Positions 8,283 to 15,710 of a stretch of 64,000 nucleotides of DNA are shown here, one piece after another (position 1 is the stretch's first letter; each line of letters begins with the position of its first letter). The stretch is from Polyangiaceae bacterium. GTDB lineage: Bacteria > Myxococcota_A > Polyangia > Polyangiales > Polyangiaceae. The DNA is taken from positions 310,001-374,000 of the forward strand of contig JACKEA010000007.1 of assembly GCA_020633235.1 (NCBI GenBank), given 5' to 3'. Both the position numbers and the translations under genes were made by a program. The notes under the pieces were generated by a model. That model was not told the origin of the DNA, ran no database searches, and saw only the letters and a list, made by a program, of their open reading frames with translations.

Positions 8283-8412
8283 GTGGCTGCGCGTCCCCCA
8301 CGGTTGCTCGACCAAGTAACGGAAGCCGTGCGCACGCGCGGGATGAGCCCGCGCACGGCCAAGGCCTATCGCGGCTGGGTGCGCCGCTACGTGCTCTACC
8401 ACCGGTCGCAAC
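8283..8412 (+). pseudogene. intI: Integron integrase N-terminal remnant
   Basis: From GTG 8283 about 43 codons read PPRLLDQVTEAVRTRGM, then SPRTAKAYRGWVRRYVLYH, the SAM-like N-terminal domain typical of IntI (PPRLLDQVR..R..HYS.RTE.AYV.WIRR). After that similarity is lost and none of the catalytic region (R..HxxR..Y) or the IntI-specific insert follows. It is on the same strand as the cassettes, whereas intI is divergent from its array in most integrons; the fragment may have been moved by the deletion that removed the rest. Confidence 0.65.
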
Positions 8413-8448
8413 GCCCGGTACCTGCGTGGAAACGTTTGGCAGCCGCCG

Positions 8449-8859
8449 GTGTCCGACCTGACTGTCGTGAGGTCACCCCTGCTTCTTTCGCTGATGCCAC
8501 TGGTTGTAGCTTGCCACGACGCTGCGGAACTGCCTCCCGCTGGGTCCAGCACGTCGCCCGCTCCGGCTCCGTCTTCTCCTCTCCACGCGACCTGCGACTT
8601 TTCGCCCATACCCAGGCTGGCAGTCTTTCCAGACCAGACGCTCCTCGATGGCGTCTCAGTTGCCGAACCCGAGCTTGAATCAACGCTGAGCTCCAGGCAG
8701 CAACTCCTTCGCTCGATCGGAGGCAAACCCATCAGCCAGATCGTTGTCCAAGTCGACGCAAACGTTTCGAAGGAGCGAATTGGCCGCCTGTTGGCTGATG
8801 TAGCAAAGGCCGGCTTCGTCGACGTGACACGCCTCGACATCCCAATGCGCGACCATTGA
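8449..8859 (+). CDS. Small lipoprotein with ExbD/TolR-like tail
   Basis: 136 aa from GTG 8449. Signal with lipobox LVVAC (Cys 22), Pro/Ser-rich linker, and a C-terminal segment PISQIVVQVDANVSKERIGR followed by LLADVAKAGFVDVTRLDI, which resembles the periplasmic domain of ExbD/TolR (beta-strand with D, helix, AGF strand). ExbD normally has one transmembrane helix; here it is replaced by a lipid anchor. A comparable architecture occurs at 48732-49202. It is the first ORF after the intI remnant and probably the first cassette gene. Confidence 0.5.
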   Translation: MSDLTVVRSPLLLSLMPLVVACHDAAELPPAGSSTSPAPAPSSPLHATCDFSPIPRLAVFPDQTLLDGVSVAEPELESTLSSRQQLLRSIGGKPISQIVVQVDANVSKERIGRLLADVAKAGFVDVTRLDIPMRDH

Positions 8860-8899
8860 CGACGCTGATTGGAGCACACTTCCCATCCCTTGCGCTTTA

Positions 8900-8986
8900 C
8901 GCCTTGCGCCAAGCCCCGCCGGCGAACAACGGCCGCAACGGTCGGCCTCCCTCTTGCACCCGCAGCTGAACCGCAGGACGTTGGCC
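8900..8986 (+). other. Degenerate attC-like site (3' half)
   Basis: ctcttgcacccgcagctgaa followed by ccgcaggac and the R'-like box gttggcc at 8980-8986. The same 3' half recurs at 9505-9533 and 21066-21097. A clear R'' box was not found, so only the 3' half is supported. The next ORF starts 5 nt later. Confidence 0.45.
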
Positions 8987-8990
8987 AGAC

Positions 8991-9389
8991 ATGAAGGTTT
9001 CGTCCGGCGCTGGTGACTTTGTCGAGCTCGAACGGATCAACTCAGGCTCGGGCGACGTGCAGATCACTGTCCGTGTCCGTCATGGGACCTTTTCTGGAGA
9101 GACCGAGGCTTGGGTCGCGCAGCAGTCTTGGTTCACGTTCGCGCAAGACCTGACCAAGCTTGAAGAGCTCCGCCAAGGTGAAGCCCATCTTGCAAGCATG
9201 TCACCGCGTGAAGTGGCGCTCGTGTTCCGCTCTCTTGACCGGGTGGGACATGTCGGGGTCGAAGGAACCATCGGCAGGCAAGCGTTCGACCGCAACGTGA
9301 CCCTGCGTTTCACCGCATTTTCCTTTGACCCCGCGCAGCTGGTCCAACTCGCCCGCGCCGCGCGCGTCATCTCCGCGGAAGCTGGCTAA
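8991..9389 (+). CDS. Cassette-borne hypothetical protein
   Basis: 132 aa; ATG 8991 lies 5 nt after the R'-like box and the TAA stop sits inside the R'' box of the next attC (ggctaac), the usual cassette geometry. Beta strands (QITVRVRHGTFSGETEAWV), a helix LTKLEELRQGEAHLASMSP, then VALVFRSLDRVGHVGVEG. The pattern resembles small immunity-like families (DUF6228/WapI-type), but that match is from memory and weak. No signal peptide. Confidence 0.6.
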   Translation: MKVSSGAGDFVELERINSGSGDVQITVRVRHGTFSGETEAWVAQQSWFTFAQDLTKLEELRQGEAHLASMSPREVALVFRSLDRVGHVGVEGTIGRQAFDRNVTLRFTAFSFDPAQLVQLARAARVISAEAG

Positions 9390-9533
9390 CTGCCAGTGAA
9401 ACCGTCGGCGGCAGCGTCGCTGCATTCGAGGTGTTCCGCGCGGCGCGGTATTATCCCCGGGCCAAGCGTTTGCCGGCCCACGGTCGCAACGGTTGGCCTT
9501 CGGCCTCCCTCTTGCACCCAAAGCTGAACAGCA
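9383..9533 (+). other. Hybrid/degenerate attC site
   Basis: R'' ggctaac at 9383-9389 is followed by the 5' arm of the gccaatgaacccgc family (tgccagtgaaaccgtcggc), but the 3' part from about 9470 belongs to another family (ctcttgcacccaaagctgaa) and lacks a recognisable R' box. Reads as two attC halves fused by loss of an intervening cassette. Confidence 0.5.
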
Positions 9534-10023
9534 TGAAACCCAGCTCTTCCACGACCGCCGGCTGGTTGTTGGCGGGGCGGCAGGCAGCCGAGGCGACGTG
9601 GAAGCGCGATCCAGGATCCTCCGAACCGCTGCCATCGTGATCGCTTACGGCATGTCGCACGCTCGACCCGTCAACGCGACGTCGTTCTGGAATTCGACGC
9701 GCCGTGCGACCGGACGTGGACAGACGGACATGTCGGGAAGCAGCCTGCTGAGCTTTGCCGTGGAGTTCGCGCGGGCGAACGGCCGAAACGCCGTCTATTC
9801 GGGTTTCCTGGTTGGTGGGAAGTACGTCGCGCGCGGCCACGACAGCGAGTTCAGTTCGGTGCGCGGTCTTACAGTGCAGGGCGGACTTCTCTTCGGGTAT
9901 CACATACTTGTCGGCTCAGCGCGGTACGGGCCTCATCCCGATGCGACGCGCACAACGGCCTCCTGGGACAGCTTTGCGTTGATGTTGGGTACAGCCTGTA
10001 GCCGGCTCACGTCCGTTGCCTAA
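9493..10023 (+). CDS. Cassette-borne hypothetical ORF, start uncertain
   Basis: The frame ends with TAA inside the R'' box at 10018-10024, as in other cassettes. The convincing part is the last 100 residues (MSGSSLLSFAVEFARANGRN, VYSGFLVGGKYVARGHDSEF); the first 60 codons overlap the degenerate attC and probably are not translated. A different frame starting MKPSSSTTAGWLLAGRQAAE at 9532 stops at 9640, so the gene may be frameshifted. No family recognised. Confidence 0.35.
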   Translation: MAFGLPLAPKAEQHETQLFHDRRLVVGGAAGSRGDVEARSRILRTAAIVIAYGMSHARPVNATSFWNSTRRATGRGQTDMSGSSLLSFAVEFARANGRNAVYSGFLVGGKYVARGHDSEFSSVRGLTVQGGLLFGYHILVGSARYGPHPDATRTTASWDSFALMLGTACSRLTSVA

Positions 10024-10024
10024 C
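10018..10024 (+). other. attC R'' box (partial site)
   Basis: gcctaac followed by ctggccgctgccgcc. A matching R' box within 150 bp was not found, so the downstream half is lost or strongly diverged. The 240 bp that follow hold no convincing gene. Confidence 0.4.
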
Positions 10025-10262
10025 CTGGCCGCTGCCGCCCTGCTGAACTCGCATCGCATCCGCTCCGCAGCCAAGCGGCGGCCCGAGCTCGCGCCGGCAT
10101 TCCCTCGGGCCGCGTGGTCGCCTCCGGCGCCAACGCCGGGGCCACCGCCGCAGCCTGCAGCGGCGAACCATCTGGTGGCGGGCGAGCCGCTGGCGTGCTG
10201 GTTGCTCGTGCCGACCGGGACCACCCTGCTCGCTGCCTACCAGGTCGCTGCAGCAGACGAGC

Positions 10263-10676
10263 GCGGCCCAGGCCGAGGCATTTCCTCCAGCCCTCGCTCT
10301 TGCGTCCGCGGAGCTTCATCGCCGAGGAGAATCGGACTGGGCACCGCAGGCCATCACGGAGTTCTTCAGCAACGCGCTCCGACGTCATCTGCGCCGCCAG
10401 CCGACGGCCGGGTATTGCCTCGCTGAGTCGCGCTGCAAGGAGCCCGGCTACCTCGATCCCGGGGAGTTTGTTTGGATCCTTCGGCTGCGCCGCGACCCGA
10501 CGAGCCGCCGACTGCTTGCGCTTTGGGTCTCGGGCGACTTCTCCATCTACGAGAACCCGGCGAGTGATTTTCGGATCCCAAATGCGGCGCGAGAGCTGCT
10601 AATCGCGGCTCAAGGGAAACGCGGTACCGGCCAACAAAGCGTTGCTCGCTTGGCTCGGTCTGGTGCCCGCAGGTGA
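10263..10676 (+). pseudogene. Cassette ORF lacking a recognisable start
   Basis: An open frame of about 138 codons ends at TGA 10674-10676 and reads like a real soluble protein: ESDWAPQAITEFFSNALRRH, then GYLDPGEFVWILRLRRDPTS and LLALWVSGDFSIYENPASDF. No ATG, GTG or TTG occurs in frame upstream, so either the 5' end was lost or replaced, or an unusual start is used. It is followed by an attC at 10687, as expected for a cassette gene. Family not recognised. Confidence 0.45.
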
Positions 10677-10686
10677 ACGCGAATAC

Positions 10687-10779
10687 GTTCAACGCCGCGC
10701 TTCACGGCGGACGTGTTACGTCAGCGCAAGACCGCGGACGCCCTCTTGCCCGTCGCCGATGAAGCGCGCAGAGTTAGGC
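10687..10779 (+). other. attC site
   Basis: R'' gttcaac (10687-10693) and R' gttaggc (10773-10779), 93 bp. Inner arms gccgcgcttcacggcgg and cgccgatgaagcgcgc are complementary with unpaired bases. Same family as the attC at 17110-17202. Confidence 0.75.
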
Positions 10780-10790
10780 GCACAAAGACC

Positions 10791-11126
10791 ATGGGTGCAG
10801 ACGCATTTGTCGCCTTCTACGGCGTGCGCTTCGAGATCGACGAGGAGGCCGACGACTTCGAGTTGTTCGAGGACGAGTCCCACGAGACCATCCGCCGCGC
10901 TCATGGCGCGGACCTCGATACCTACTTCGGTCGCCTCACCGATGGGGAACCTCACTTCCTCCTCGTTGGCAAGGAGCTCTCGGTCCTCGGTGTTGAGAAC
11001 GATCCCGATTGCGTGGTCTCCGACGCCGAGTTCGCCCGCGTCCAAACCGAGACGCGCAAGAAGCTCGCGGTTGCCGGCTTCTCGGATGAACCAGCACTCC
11101 ATCTTCGACTCGATGCTCAGTACTAA
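10791..11126 (+). CDS. Cassette-borne acidic hypothetical protein
   Basis: 111 aa from ATG 10791, 12 nt after the R' box. Very acidic (FEIDEEADDFELFEDESHET), then a strand/helix pattern LLVGKELSVLGVENDPDCVV. Soluble, no signal peptide. From memory it resembles small cassette proteins of unknown function; no family named. Confidence 0.65.
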   Translation: MGADAFVAFYGVRFEIDEEADDFELFEDESHETIRRAHGADLDTYFGRLTDGEPHFLLVGKELSVLGVENDPDCVVSDAEFARVQTETRKKLAVAGFSDEPALHLRLDAQY

Positions 11127-11147
11127 ACGACGAACGCGAGTGAAGCC

Positions 11148-11280
11148 GCCTAACTGGACATTGCTGCAGCCGCGCGCCGCCTGGTGACTGGTTGATGTCT
11201 TCCGTCCCGCGCGCCTGTTGGCTGTCGCCAGCCCGTGAACGGAAACCTGGCGCACGCTGCTGAATGCCAATCCGTTAGGC
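11148..11280 (+). other. attC site
   Basis: R'' gcctaac (11148-11154), R' gttaggc (11274-11280), 133 bp; arms gacattgctgcag and ctgctgaatgccaa pair imperfectly. Confidence 0.7.
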
Positions 11281-11592
11281 GGACGTACGCGAAAGTCGAT
11301 TGAGCTCCTCGCACGCCTCGTCGCTGTCTGGCTCGCTGCGCCCACCCGTAAATGGCGGTTCCATCGCTACAGCGATCTCGATTGCCCTGCGTACGACCGC
11401 CGGGGTGATGGACGCGCTCTTCGCCTGTTGGAAGTACGCAATGTTGAACTTCAATTGCTGACTTGAGCCTCGCTCGAACGCCAGGTGCGACACGACAATC
11501 ACGTCGATTCCGTATTCCGTGCCGATCGCGCGCCAGTGGAGCTTTGCTTCACCAACCGTGATCGGCCGCCAGCCCTTCTGCGTTACCGCCAT
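11275..11592 (-). CDS. Cassette-borne hypothetical protein, reverse-oriented
   Basis: 105 aa, the only ORF in the cassette bounded by R' boxes at 11274-11280 and 11718-11724, on the strand opposite to the array; its stop lies inside the upstream R' box. Start MAVTQKGWRPITVGEAKLHW, then a hydrophobic IDVIVVSHLAFERG strand and a helix AVVRRAIEIAVAM. Unknown family. Its expression could not come from an array-wide promoter, so it would need its own. Confidence 0.55.
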   Translation of the reverse strand: MAVTQKGWRPITVGEAKLHWRAIGTEYGIDVIVVSHLAFERGSSQQLKFNIAYFQQAKSASITPAVVRRAIEIAVAMEPPFTGGRSEPDSDEACEELNRLSRTSA

Positions 11593-11609
11593 CCGGCCAT
11601 CATAGCGCC

Positions 11610-11724
11610 GCCTAACTTGCCAATGAACCCGCCGGCGGCAGTACTGGCTTCGAGATGTTCGGCGCGGCGAGGCGCGCTATCATCTCTTGCACGGCCGCCG
11701 CGGGTTATTGGCGGTCCGTTAGGC
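11610..11724 (+). other. attC site
   Basis: R'' gcctaac (11610-11616), R' gttaggc (11718-11724), 115 bp. Arms gccaatgaacccgccggcgg and ccgccgcgggttattggc are complementary except for two extra bases, the extrahelical-base hallmark of attC. Confidence 0.85.
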
Positions 11725-11737
11725 GGACCCCACGACC

Positions 11738-12067
11738 ATGGACGACGCACGGCTTTTTCGCCGGTCCGAGCTTGAGGATACCCTTGCAGCGCTTGTCCGT
11801 TGCCACCATCCGCTCTCGGAAGTGGTCGCCGCCGTGCTGGCACAGCGACCCGTTGCAAAGGCGCCGCAGTATCGCGGCGACTCATCAACCGACCGATTCA
11901 ACGTCAACGTCGGTGCCGGCGATGCTGAAGCCATTGTGGACGCTCTCTTCGATTTGGAAGCAGCGTCCCTTCCGCCAACCGGTGAAACCAACGCCGTTGC
12001 GATCCGATACGCCCAGCTCGTTGACCTCTGGAACGACTATCTTGCCATTGCAGATACGTCTCACTGA
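11738..12067 (+). CDS. Cassette-borne hypothetical protein
   Basis: 109 aa from ATG 11738, 13 nt after R'. Helical, soluble; segments FRRSELEDTLAALVRCHHPL and AEAIVDALFDLEAASLPP. No recognised family. Followed 25 bp downstream by an attC R'' box. Confidence 0.6.
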   Translation: MDDARLFRRSELEDTLAALVRCHHPLSEVVAAVLAQRPVAKAPQYRGDSSTDRFNVNVGAGDAEAIVDALFDLEAASLPPTGETNAVAIRYAQLVDLWNDYLAIADTSH

Positions 12068-12092
12068 ACTTGACCAGCCCGTTGCGCAAGCC

Positions 12093-12214
12093 GCCCAACA
12101 AGCCAATGAACCCGACGGCGGCGGTAGGCGCCACTGTCTTCGAGGTGTTCGGCATGGCGAGGCGCGGTATCATCACTTCCACGGCCGCGGCGGGTTATTG
12201 GCGGTCCGTTAGGC
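12093..12214 (+). other. attC site
   Basis: R'' gcccaac (12093-12099), R' gttaggc (12208-12214), 122 bp; arms of the gccaatgaacccg / cgggttattggc family. Confidence 0.85.
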
Positions 12215-12223
12215 CGACCGCCC

Positions 12224-12526
12224 ATGAACGTGCTCGGGGAACTCCAACGCTGGTACGAATCGAACTGTGATGACGACTGGGAGCACCAGTACGGCATCAA
12301 GATCGATACCCTCGACAATCCTGGCTGGAGCCTGTTCGTCGACCTAGCCGGGACTTCTCTTGCCGACCGAGAGTTTGCCGAGATCGAGGAGATGCATTCG
12401 GAGCGCGAGTGGATCGCTTGCAAGGTCGAAGGCCGCCAGTTCGTCGGGCACGGTGGACCGCAGATGCTTGAGCGACTTATTTCCGAGTTCTTGCGATGGG
12501 CGGATGCCGCGCAGCCGAATCCCTGA
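12224..12526 (+). CDS. Immunity protein 53 (Imm53) family
   Basis: 100 aa from ATG 12224, 9 nt after R'. The block WYESNCDDDWEHQYGIKIDT then LDNPGWSLFVDLAGT matches the Imm53 signature (CDGDWEH, TLDNPGW) as remembered; length is typical. Imm53 proteins are predicted immunity proteins of polymorphic toxin systems. No toxin is adjacent, consistent with an orphan immunity gene carried as a cassette, protecting against toxins of other strains. Cytoplasmic. Confidence 0.8.
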   Translation: MNVLGELQRWYESNCDDDWEHQYGIKIDTLDNPGWSLFVDLAGTSLADREFAEIEEMHSEREWIACKVEGRQFVGHGGPQMLERLISEFLRWADAAQPNP

Positions 12527-12587
12527 GATCCCTTACGGCGGATTGCCTCCGAGCGCGCTCTGCCAAGCAGCCTGGTCGTGATGTGCG

Positions 12588-12707
12588 GCCTAACTGCCAA
12601 TGAACCCGCCGGCGGCGGGAGCGCCACTGTCTTCGAGGTGTTCAGCATCGTGAGTCGCGGTATCATCTCCGGCACGGCCGCCGCGGGTTATTGGCGATAC
12701 GTTAGAC
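12588..12707 (+). other. attC site
   Basis: R'' gcctaac (12588-12594), R' gttagac (12701-12707), 120 bp; gccaatgaacccg / cgggttattggc arms. Confidence 0.85.
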
Positions 12708-12717
12708 CGACGTGAAT

Positions 12718-13059
12718 ATGGACGAGCGGGCAGAGCAGCTTGAGTTGTGCATAGCCCACGAGGTCCATCCCGACTTTCCGTCCGGCGAGGAGAAGCTCGG
12801 TGTGGCACTCGCCACGCTCGGCCAGCGGCCGCTCAATGGGCTGCGACATCCGCGCGAGAATGGGACGTGCGGCTGGTACCTCTGGGGCGGAGAGGAAATG
12901 TCTGAAGAAGCAGACTTCTTCCAGCCTGTCCACGTCGGCCACATGGCCGAAGTGTGTCCTGATGCCGTTCCGTTCCTCGCGCTTCCACCGGGGTGGCGCT
13001 TCCTCGTTGGCGATGGCGTTCTCGATGTCTGGTACGACGCCGATCTCCACAACGTCTAG
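12718..13059 (+). CDS. Cassette-borne immunity-like hypothetical protein
   Basis: 113 aa from ATG 12718; an in-frame GTG at 12712 (5 nt after R') is an alternative. The central motif GWYLWGGEEMSEEADFFQPV and the closing LPPGWRFLVGDGVLDVWYD are conserved in a family of small proteins often annotated as immunity-like; I do not name the family with certainty. No signal peptide. Confidence 0.65.
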   Translation: MDERAEQLELCIAHEVHPDFPSGEEKLGVALATLGQRPLNGLRHPRENGTCGWYLWGGEEMSEEADFFQPVHVGHMAEVCPDAVPFLALPPGWRFLVGDGVLDVWYDADLHNV

Positions 13060-13073
13060 CCGTGACGCAAGCG

Positions 13074-13189
13074 GTCTAGCAAGCCAATGAACCCGCCGGC
13101 GGAGGGGCGGCGTGGGCTTGGAATGTCCAGTGCGGCGAGGCGCGCTATCTGTTCCACGGCCGCCTCGGGTTATTGGCGGTACGTTAGCC
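13074..13189 (+). other. attC site with degenerate R''
   Basis: R' gttagcc (13183-13189); the R'' position reads gtctagc (13074-13080). Arms gccaatgaacccgccggcgg and ggttattggcg are of the same family as the three sites before it. Confidence 0.7.
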
Positions 13190-13198
13190 CGACTGCCC

Positions 13199-13570
13199 AT
13201 GACTATCAGCCGAAAGGACCGACGTCGTATCGTCGTGCATGGAAGGGAGTACATCTGGTACGTCGCGCCGGACGAAGACGATTGCTTTCGATCGATGCTC
13301 ACCGTCGTATCGAGTGATAGGCGGGTCTTTCTCCGCTACCACCTGGTGCAGTCGGATGACACCCGCTTCGCTATCGTGCTTGGTCCTGAGTTTCGAGTGC
13401 CAGGGTGCGGAGGGCCGTGGAGACGCTTTCGGTGCCCGCAGTTCGGCTCGCCGGATGCCATCACGCCAAAGGACGTTCGCTCGATCATCCAATGGGCACA
13501 TGTATCCGGAGAGCTGCCCGTCGAGGTTGACTGGACCGGACAGCCGCTGGCGCAGCCGCGTGCGGTCTAA
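13199..13570 (+). CDS. Cassette-borne hypothetical protein
   Basis: 123 aa from ATG 13199, 9 nt after R'. Basic N-terminus RRRIVVHGREYIWYVAPDED resembles a common uncharacterised family that pairs an HGR-type strand with a late ITPKDVRSIIQWA helix. Soluble. The stop TAA is inside the next R'' box (gtctaac). Confidence 0.65.
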   Translation: MTISRKDRRRIVVHGREYIWYVAPDEDDCFRSMLTVVSSDRRVFLRYHLVQSDDTRFAIVLGPEFRVPGCGGPWRRFRCPQFGSPDAITPKDVRSIIQWAHVSGELPVEVDWTGQPLAQPRAV

Positions 13571-13714
13571 CCAGCCGTTCAGCAGTCGGCCGCGCCTGGT
13601 TCCAACTGCATCCTCCCGCCTCTCGCCCGTGGTGAGTACCACGGGCTCGCTCGTCGCGACCTGTCAGCTCACGGTCTCGTCGTGCGGCCGCTGCTGAACG
13701 GCGGTACGTTAGGC
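13565..13714 (+). other. attC site
   Basis: R'' gtctaac (13565-13571), R' gttaggc (13708-13714), 150 bp. Arms gccgttcagcagtcggccgc and gcggccgctgctgaacggc pair over 18 bp with one unpaired T. An internal palindrome cccgtggtgagtaccacggg forms the apex. Confidence 0.85.
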
Positions 13715-13723
13715 GGACTCCGG

Positions 13724-14299
13724 ATGCCACGCGCGTCTGACAAAGCTCCACGCTTCGCCCGATGGCTTCTCGGGATGTTGGGCGCGTTTCTGGTGTTTCT
13801 CGTTCCCCTTTCTGCCTTACTTCTCTGCGTCCGATCCAGTCCGGAGACCAACATGCACCGTGTGCCGATGGTACTCGGCGCTGGACTTATTTTTTTGGTT
13901 TTCGCGGCAAGCGCCTGGGTTGCCAGGGGCGTCCTCCGCACCACCATCGGTACGGCTGTGGCGACGGACACCGCGCTCCCACGTCGCGACGCAAAGCCTG
14001 CCACGGCAACGCTGGTGGCGACGGTGCTGGCGCTCATCGCAGCTGTAGTCACCTCGATCTTGGGATGGAGCTCCGCCGCATTCGCCGCGTGGACGACCGC
14101 GCTCCCGCCTCAGGTCGACCGAACTCTCACGCTTCAGCAGGCGAGAGAACAGTACCACCACGGCATGACAATTTTCCGGCTAAGCGGCATTGTCGCCCTG
14201 CTGCTGTGCATCGTGCTTCCCTACCTCGTGTGGCGACGCTTCAAGTCGAGCGCTGACGCGGCGAGCGCGCCTGACGTTACGCCCATCTCCCTCGAATGA
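13724..14299 (+). CDS. Cassette-borne integral membrane protein
   Basis: 191 aa from ATG 13724, 9 nt after R'. Four predicted transmembrane segments: WLLGMLGAFLVFLVPLSALL, VLGAGLIFLVFAASAWVA, ATLVATVLALIAAVV and LSGIVALLLCIVLPYLVW. No recognised family. One of the larger cassette products and one of two small membrane proteins in the array. Confidence 0.65.
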   Translation: MPRASDKAPRFARWLLGMLGAFLVFLVPLSALLLCVRSSPETNMHRVPMVLGAGLIFLVFAASAWVARGVLRTTIGTAVATDTALPRRDAKPATATLVATVLALIAAVVTSILGWSSAAFAAWTTALPPQVDRTLTLQQAREQYHHGMTIFRLSGIVALLLCIVLPYLVWRRFKSSADAASAPDVTPISLE

Positions 14300-14489
14300 C
14301 CTGAGCCAGAGTGCCAGCTTTCGGCCGGTGGACTCGTCGACGCTTCGCCCGAGAGCGAGCGCGATCCGAAGCTGGTCGCGTTCGGTGGTGAACGCGATGT
14401 CCTACCTGGCGCTGATATCGGCGATTGGAGCGGCGCACACTGCCGGACACGCTCGATTCTCCTTGCGCGTTTGGCGCTAGGAGCGCGCC

Positions 14490-14669
14490 GCCTAAAATGA
14501 AGTTTCAGCTGCCGAAGACGGTCTTGCCGACTGCTGATGTCGTTCCGTCCGCACACGGGTTTCTGCACGAGCAGCCTTCGCTGCCTTGGCGCAGCCCGTG
14601 TGCCTGTCGGGTGCTACCATCCGGTTGGGTTTGGCTGCGCCTTCGCAGCTGAATTTCGATCCGTTGAAC
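14490..14669 (+). other. Probable long attC site
   Basis: R''-like gcctaaa (14490-14496) and R' gttgaac (14663-14669), 180 bp. Arms tttcagctgccgaag and cttcgcagctgaat are complementary with one extra C. The 190 bp between the membrane-protein gene and this site hold no gene that I recognise. Confidence 0.55.
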
Positions 14670-14813
14670 GAAGCCGCTTCGCGGCGGGTGTCGTGACTGC
14701 CGGGTAATCGCGCGGCAGCAGCGACGTGGGGGCAGGGGTCGGCGCAAAGCGAAAGGCTTCGCAGGGGTTCGGCATGACGCCTGCGTGTGTCGTCCGACGT
14801 GATCTCCGAAGAG

Positions 14814-14855
14814 CCTCCTGGTCGGCGGTGCCGCAAACACCGCCGACCAAGGAGG
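14814..14855 (+). promoter_or_regulatory. Hairpin occluding the recombinase ribosome binding site
   Basis: Left arm 14814-14830 (cctcctggtcggcggtg), loop ccgcaaa, right arm 14838-14855 (caccgccgaccaaggagg): about 17 pairs with one bulge. The GGAGG Shine-Dalgarno at 14851-14855, 5 nt before the ATG, is paired with CCTCC at 14814-14818. Predicted to block translation of long read-through transcripts. Confidence 0.7.
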
Positions 14856-14860
14856 ACATC

Positions 14861-15703
14861 ATGTCGAAACTACGCAAGCAGATGATGCAGGATCTCGACC
14901 TCGGTGGCTACGCCCCTCGCACGAAGCAGGCTTACATCGAGTGCATCCGTATGATGGCGAAGTTCCATCACAAGTCGCCGGCGGAGCTCGGGCAGGCCGA
15001 GATCCGGGCCTGGGTGAAGCACCTGGTGGACAAGAAGCAGAGCCCGCAGCGATTGCGCCAGCACTTCGCGGCGCTGCGGTTCCTGTACGGCAAGACGCTC
15101 GGCAAGCCGGCGTTGGTGTCGTTCCTGTCGTGGCCGAAGGATCCCGTGCGCCTGCCGGTGGTGCTGAGCGCCGGGGAGGTGTCGCGACTGCTGGACGCTC
15201 TGGCGACACCGCGCTTCGCGGTGTTCTTCACCACGGTGTACGCGGCAGGACTGCGGCTCGGCGAGGCGTGCCGGCTCGAGACGCGCGACATCGACGCCCA
15301 GCGCGGCGTGATCCACGTGCGTGGTGGTAAGGGCGGCAAGGAGCGGCTGGTGATGCTGAGCCCGCAGCTACTCGCGCTGTTGCGAGCGTACTGGAAGCGG
15401 GAGCGTCCGGCGGCACCGTGGCTGTTTGCGTCGCGGACGGGCACGCACCTGGCGCCGGAGGTCGCGCGCAAGGCCCTGAAGCGTGCCGCGCAGCAGGCGA
15501 AGCTCGACAAGAAGAAGGTGACGCCACACGTGCTGCGCCACAGCTTCGCCACGCATCTGCTGGAGAGCGGGACCGACCTGCGCGTGATCCAGGTGCTGCT
15601 CGGCCACTCGAGCATCAAGTCGACCACGCGCTACGCCGCCGTGTCGGCCAAGACGATCACCAGGACGCGGAGCCCGCTGGAGCGCTTGCGCCGGACGGGC
15701 TGA
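14861..15703 (+). CDS. Tyrosine recombinase (phage-integrase family)
   Basis: 280 aa from ATG 14861 with GGAGG 5 nt upstream. An N-terminal SAM-like domain (LGGYAPRTKQAYIECIRMMA) and a catalytic domain with all key residues: first Arg in YAAGLRLGEACRL, Lys in RGGKGGKERLV, HVLRHSFATHLL (HxxR), LLGHSSIKSTTRYA (H and the nucleophile Tyr). It lacks the IntI-specific insertion, so it is not an integron integrase. Such recombinases are often found directly before IS91-family transposases and probably belong to the same element; whether it acts on the element or on attC is unknown. Confidence 0.85.
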   Translation: MSKLRKQMMQDLDLGGYAPRTKQAYIECIRMMAKFHHKSPAELGQAEIRAWVKHLVDKKQSPQRLRQHFAALRFLYGKTLGKPALVSFLSWPKDPVRLPVVLSAGEVSRLLDALATPRFAVFFTTVYAAGLRLGEACRLETRDIDAQRGVIHVRGGKGGKERLVMLSPQLLALLRAYWKRERPAAPWLFASRTGTHLAPEVARKALKRAAQQAKLDKKKVTPHVLRHSFATHLLESGTDLRVIQVLLGHSSIKSTTRYAAVSAKTITRTRSPLERLRRTG

Positions 15704-15710
15704 AGTCCGC

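Noticed and set aside
8413..8448. attI site next to the intI remnant
   Set aside because: No GTTRRRY box was found in the 36 bp between the remnant and the first cassette ORF, and attI sites lack enough structure to call by eye.
14861..15703. Integron integrase for the array
   Set aside because: The recombinase lacks the IntI-specific insertion and is paired with an IS91-type transposase, so it belongs to that element.
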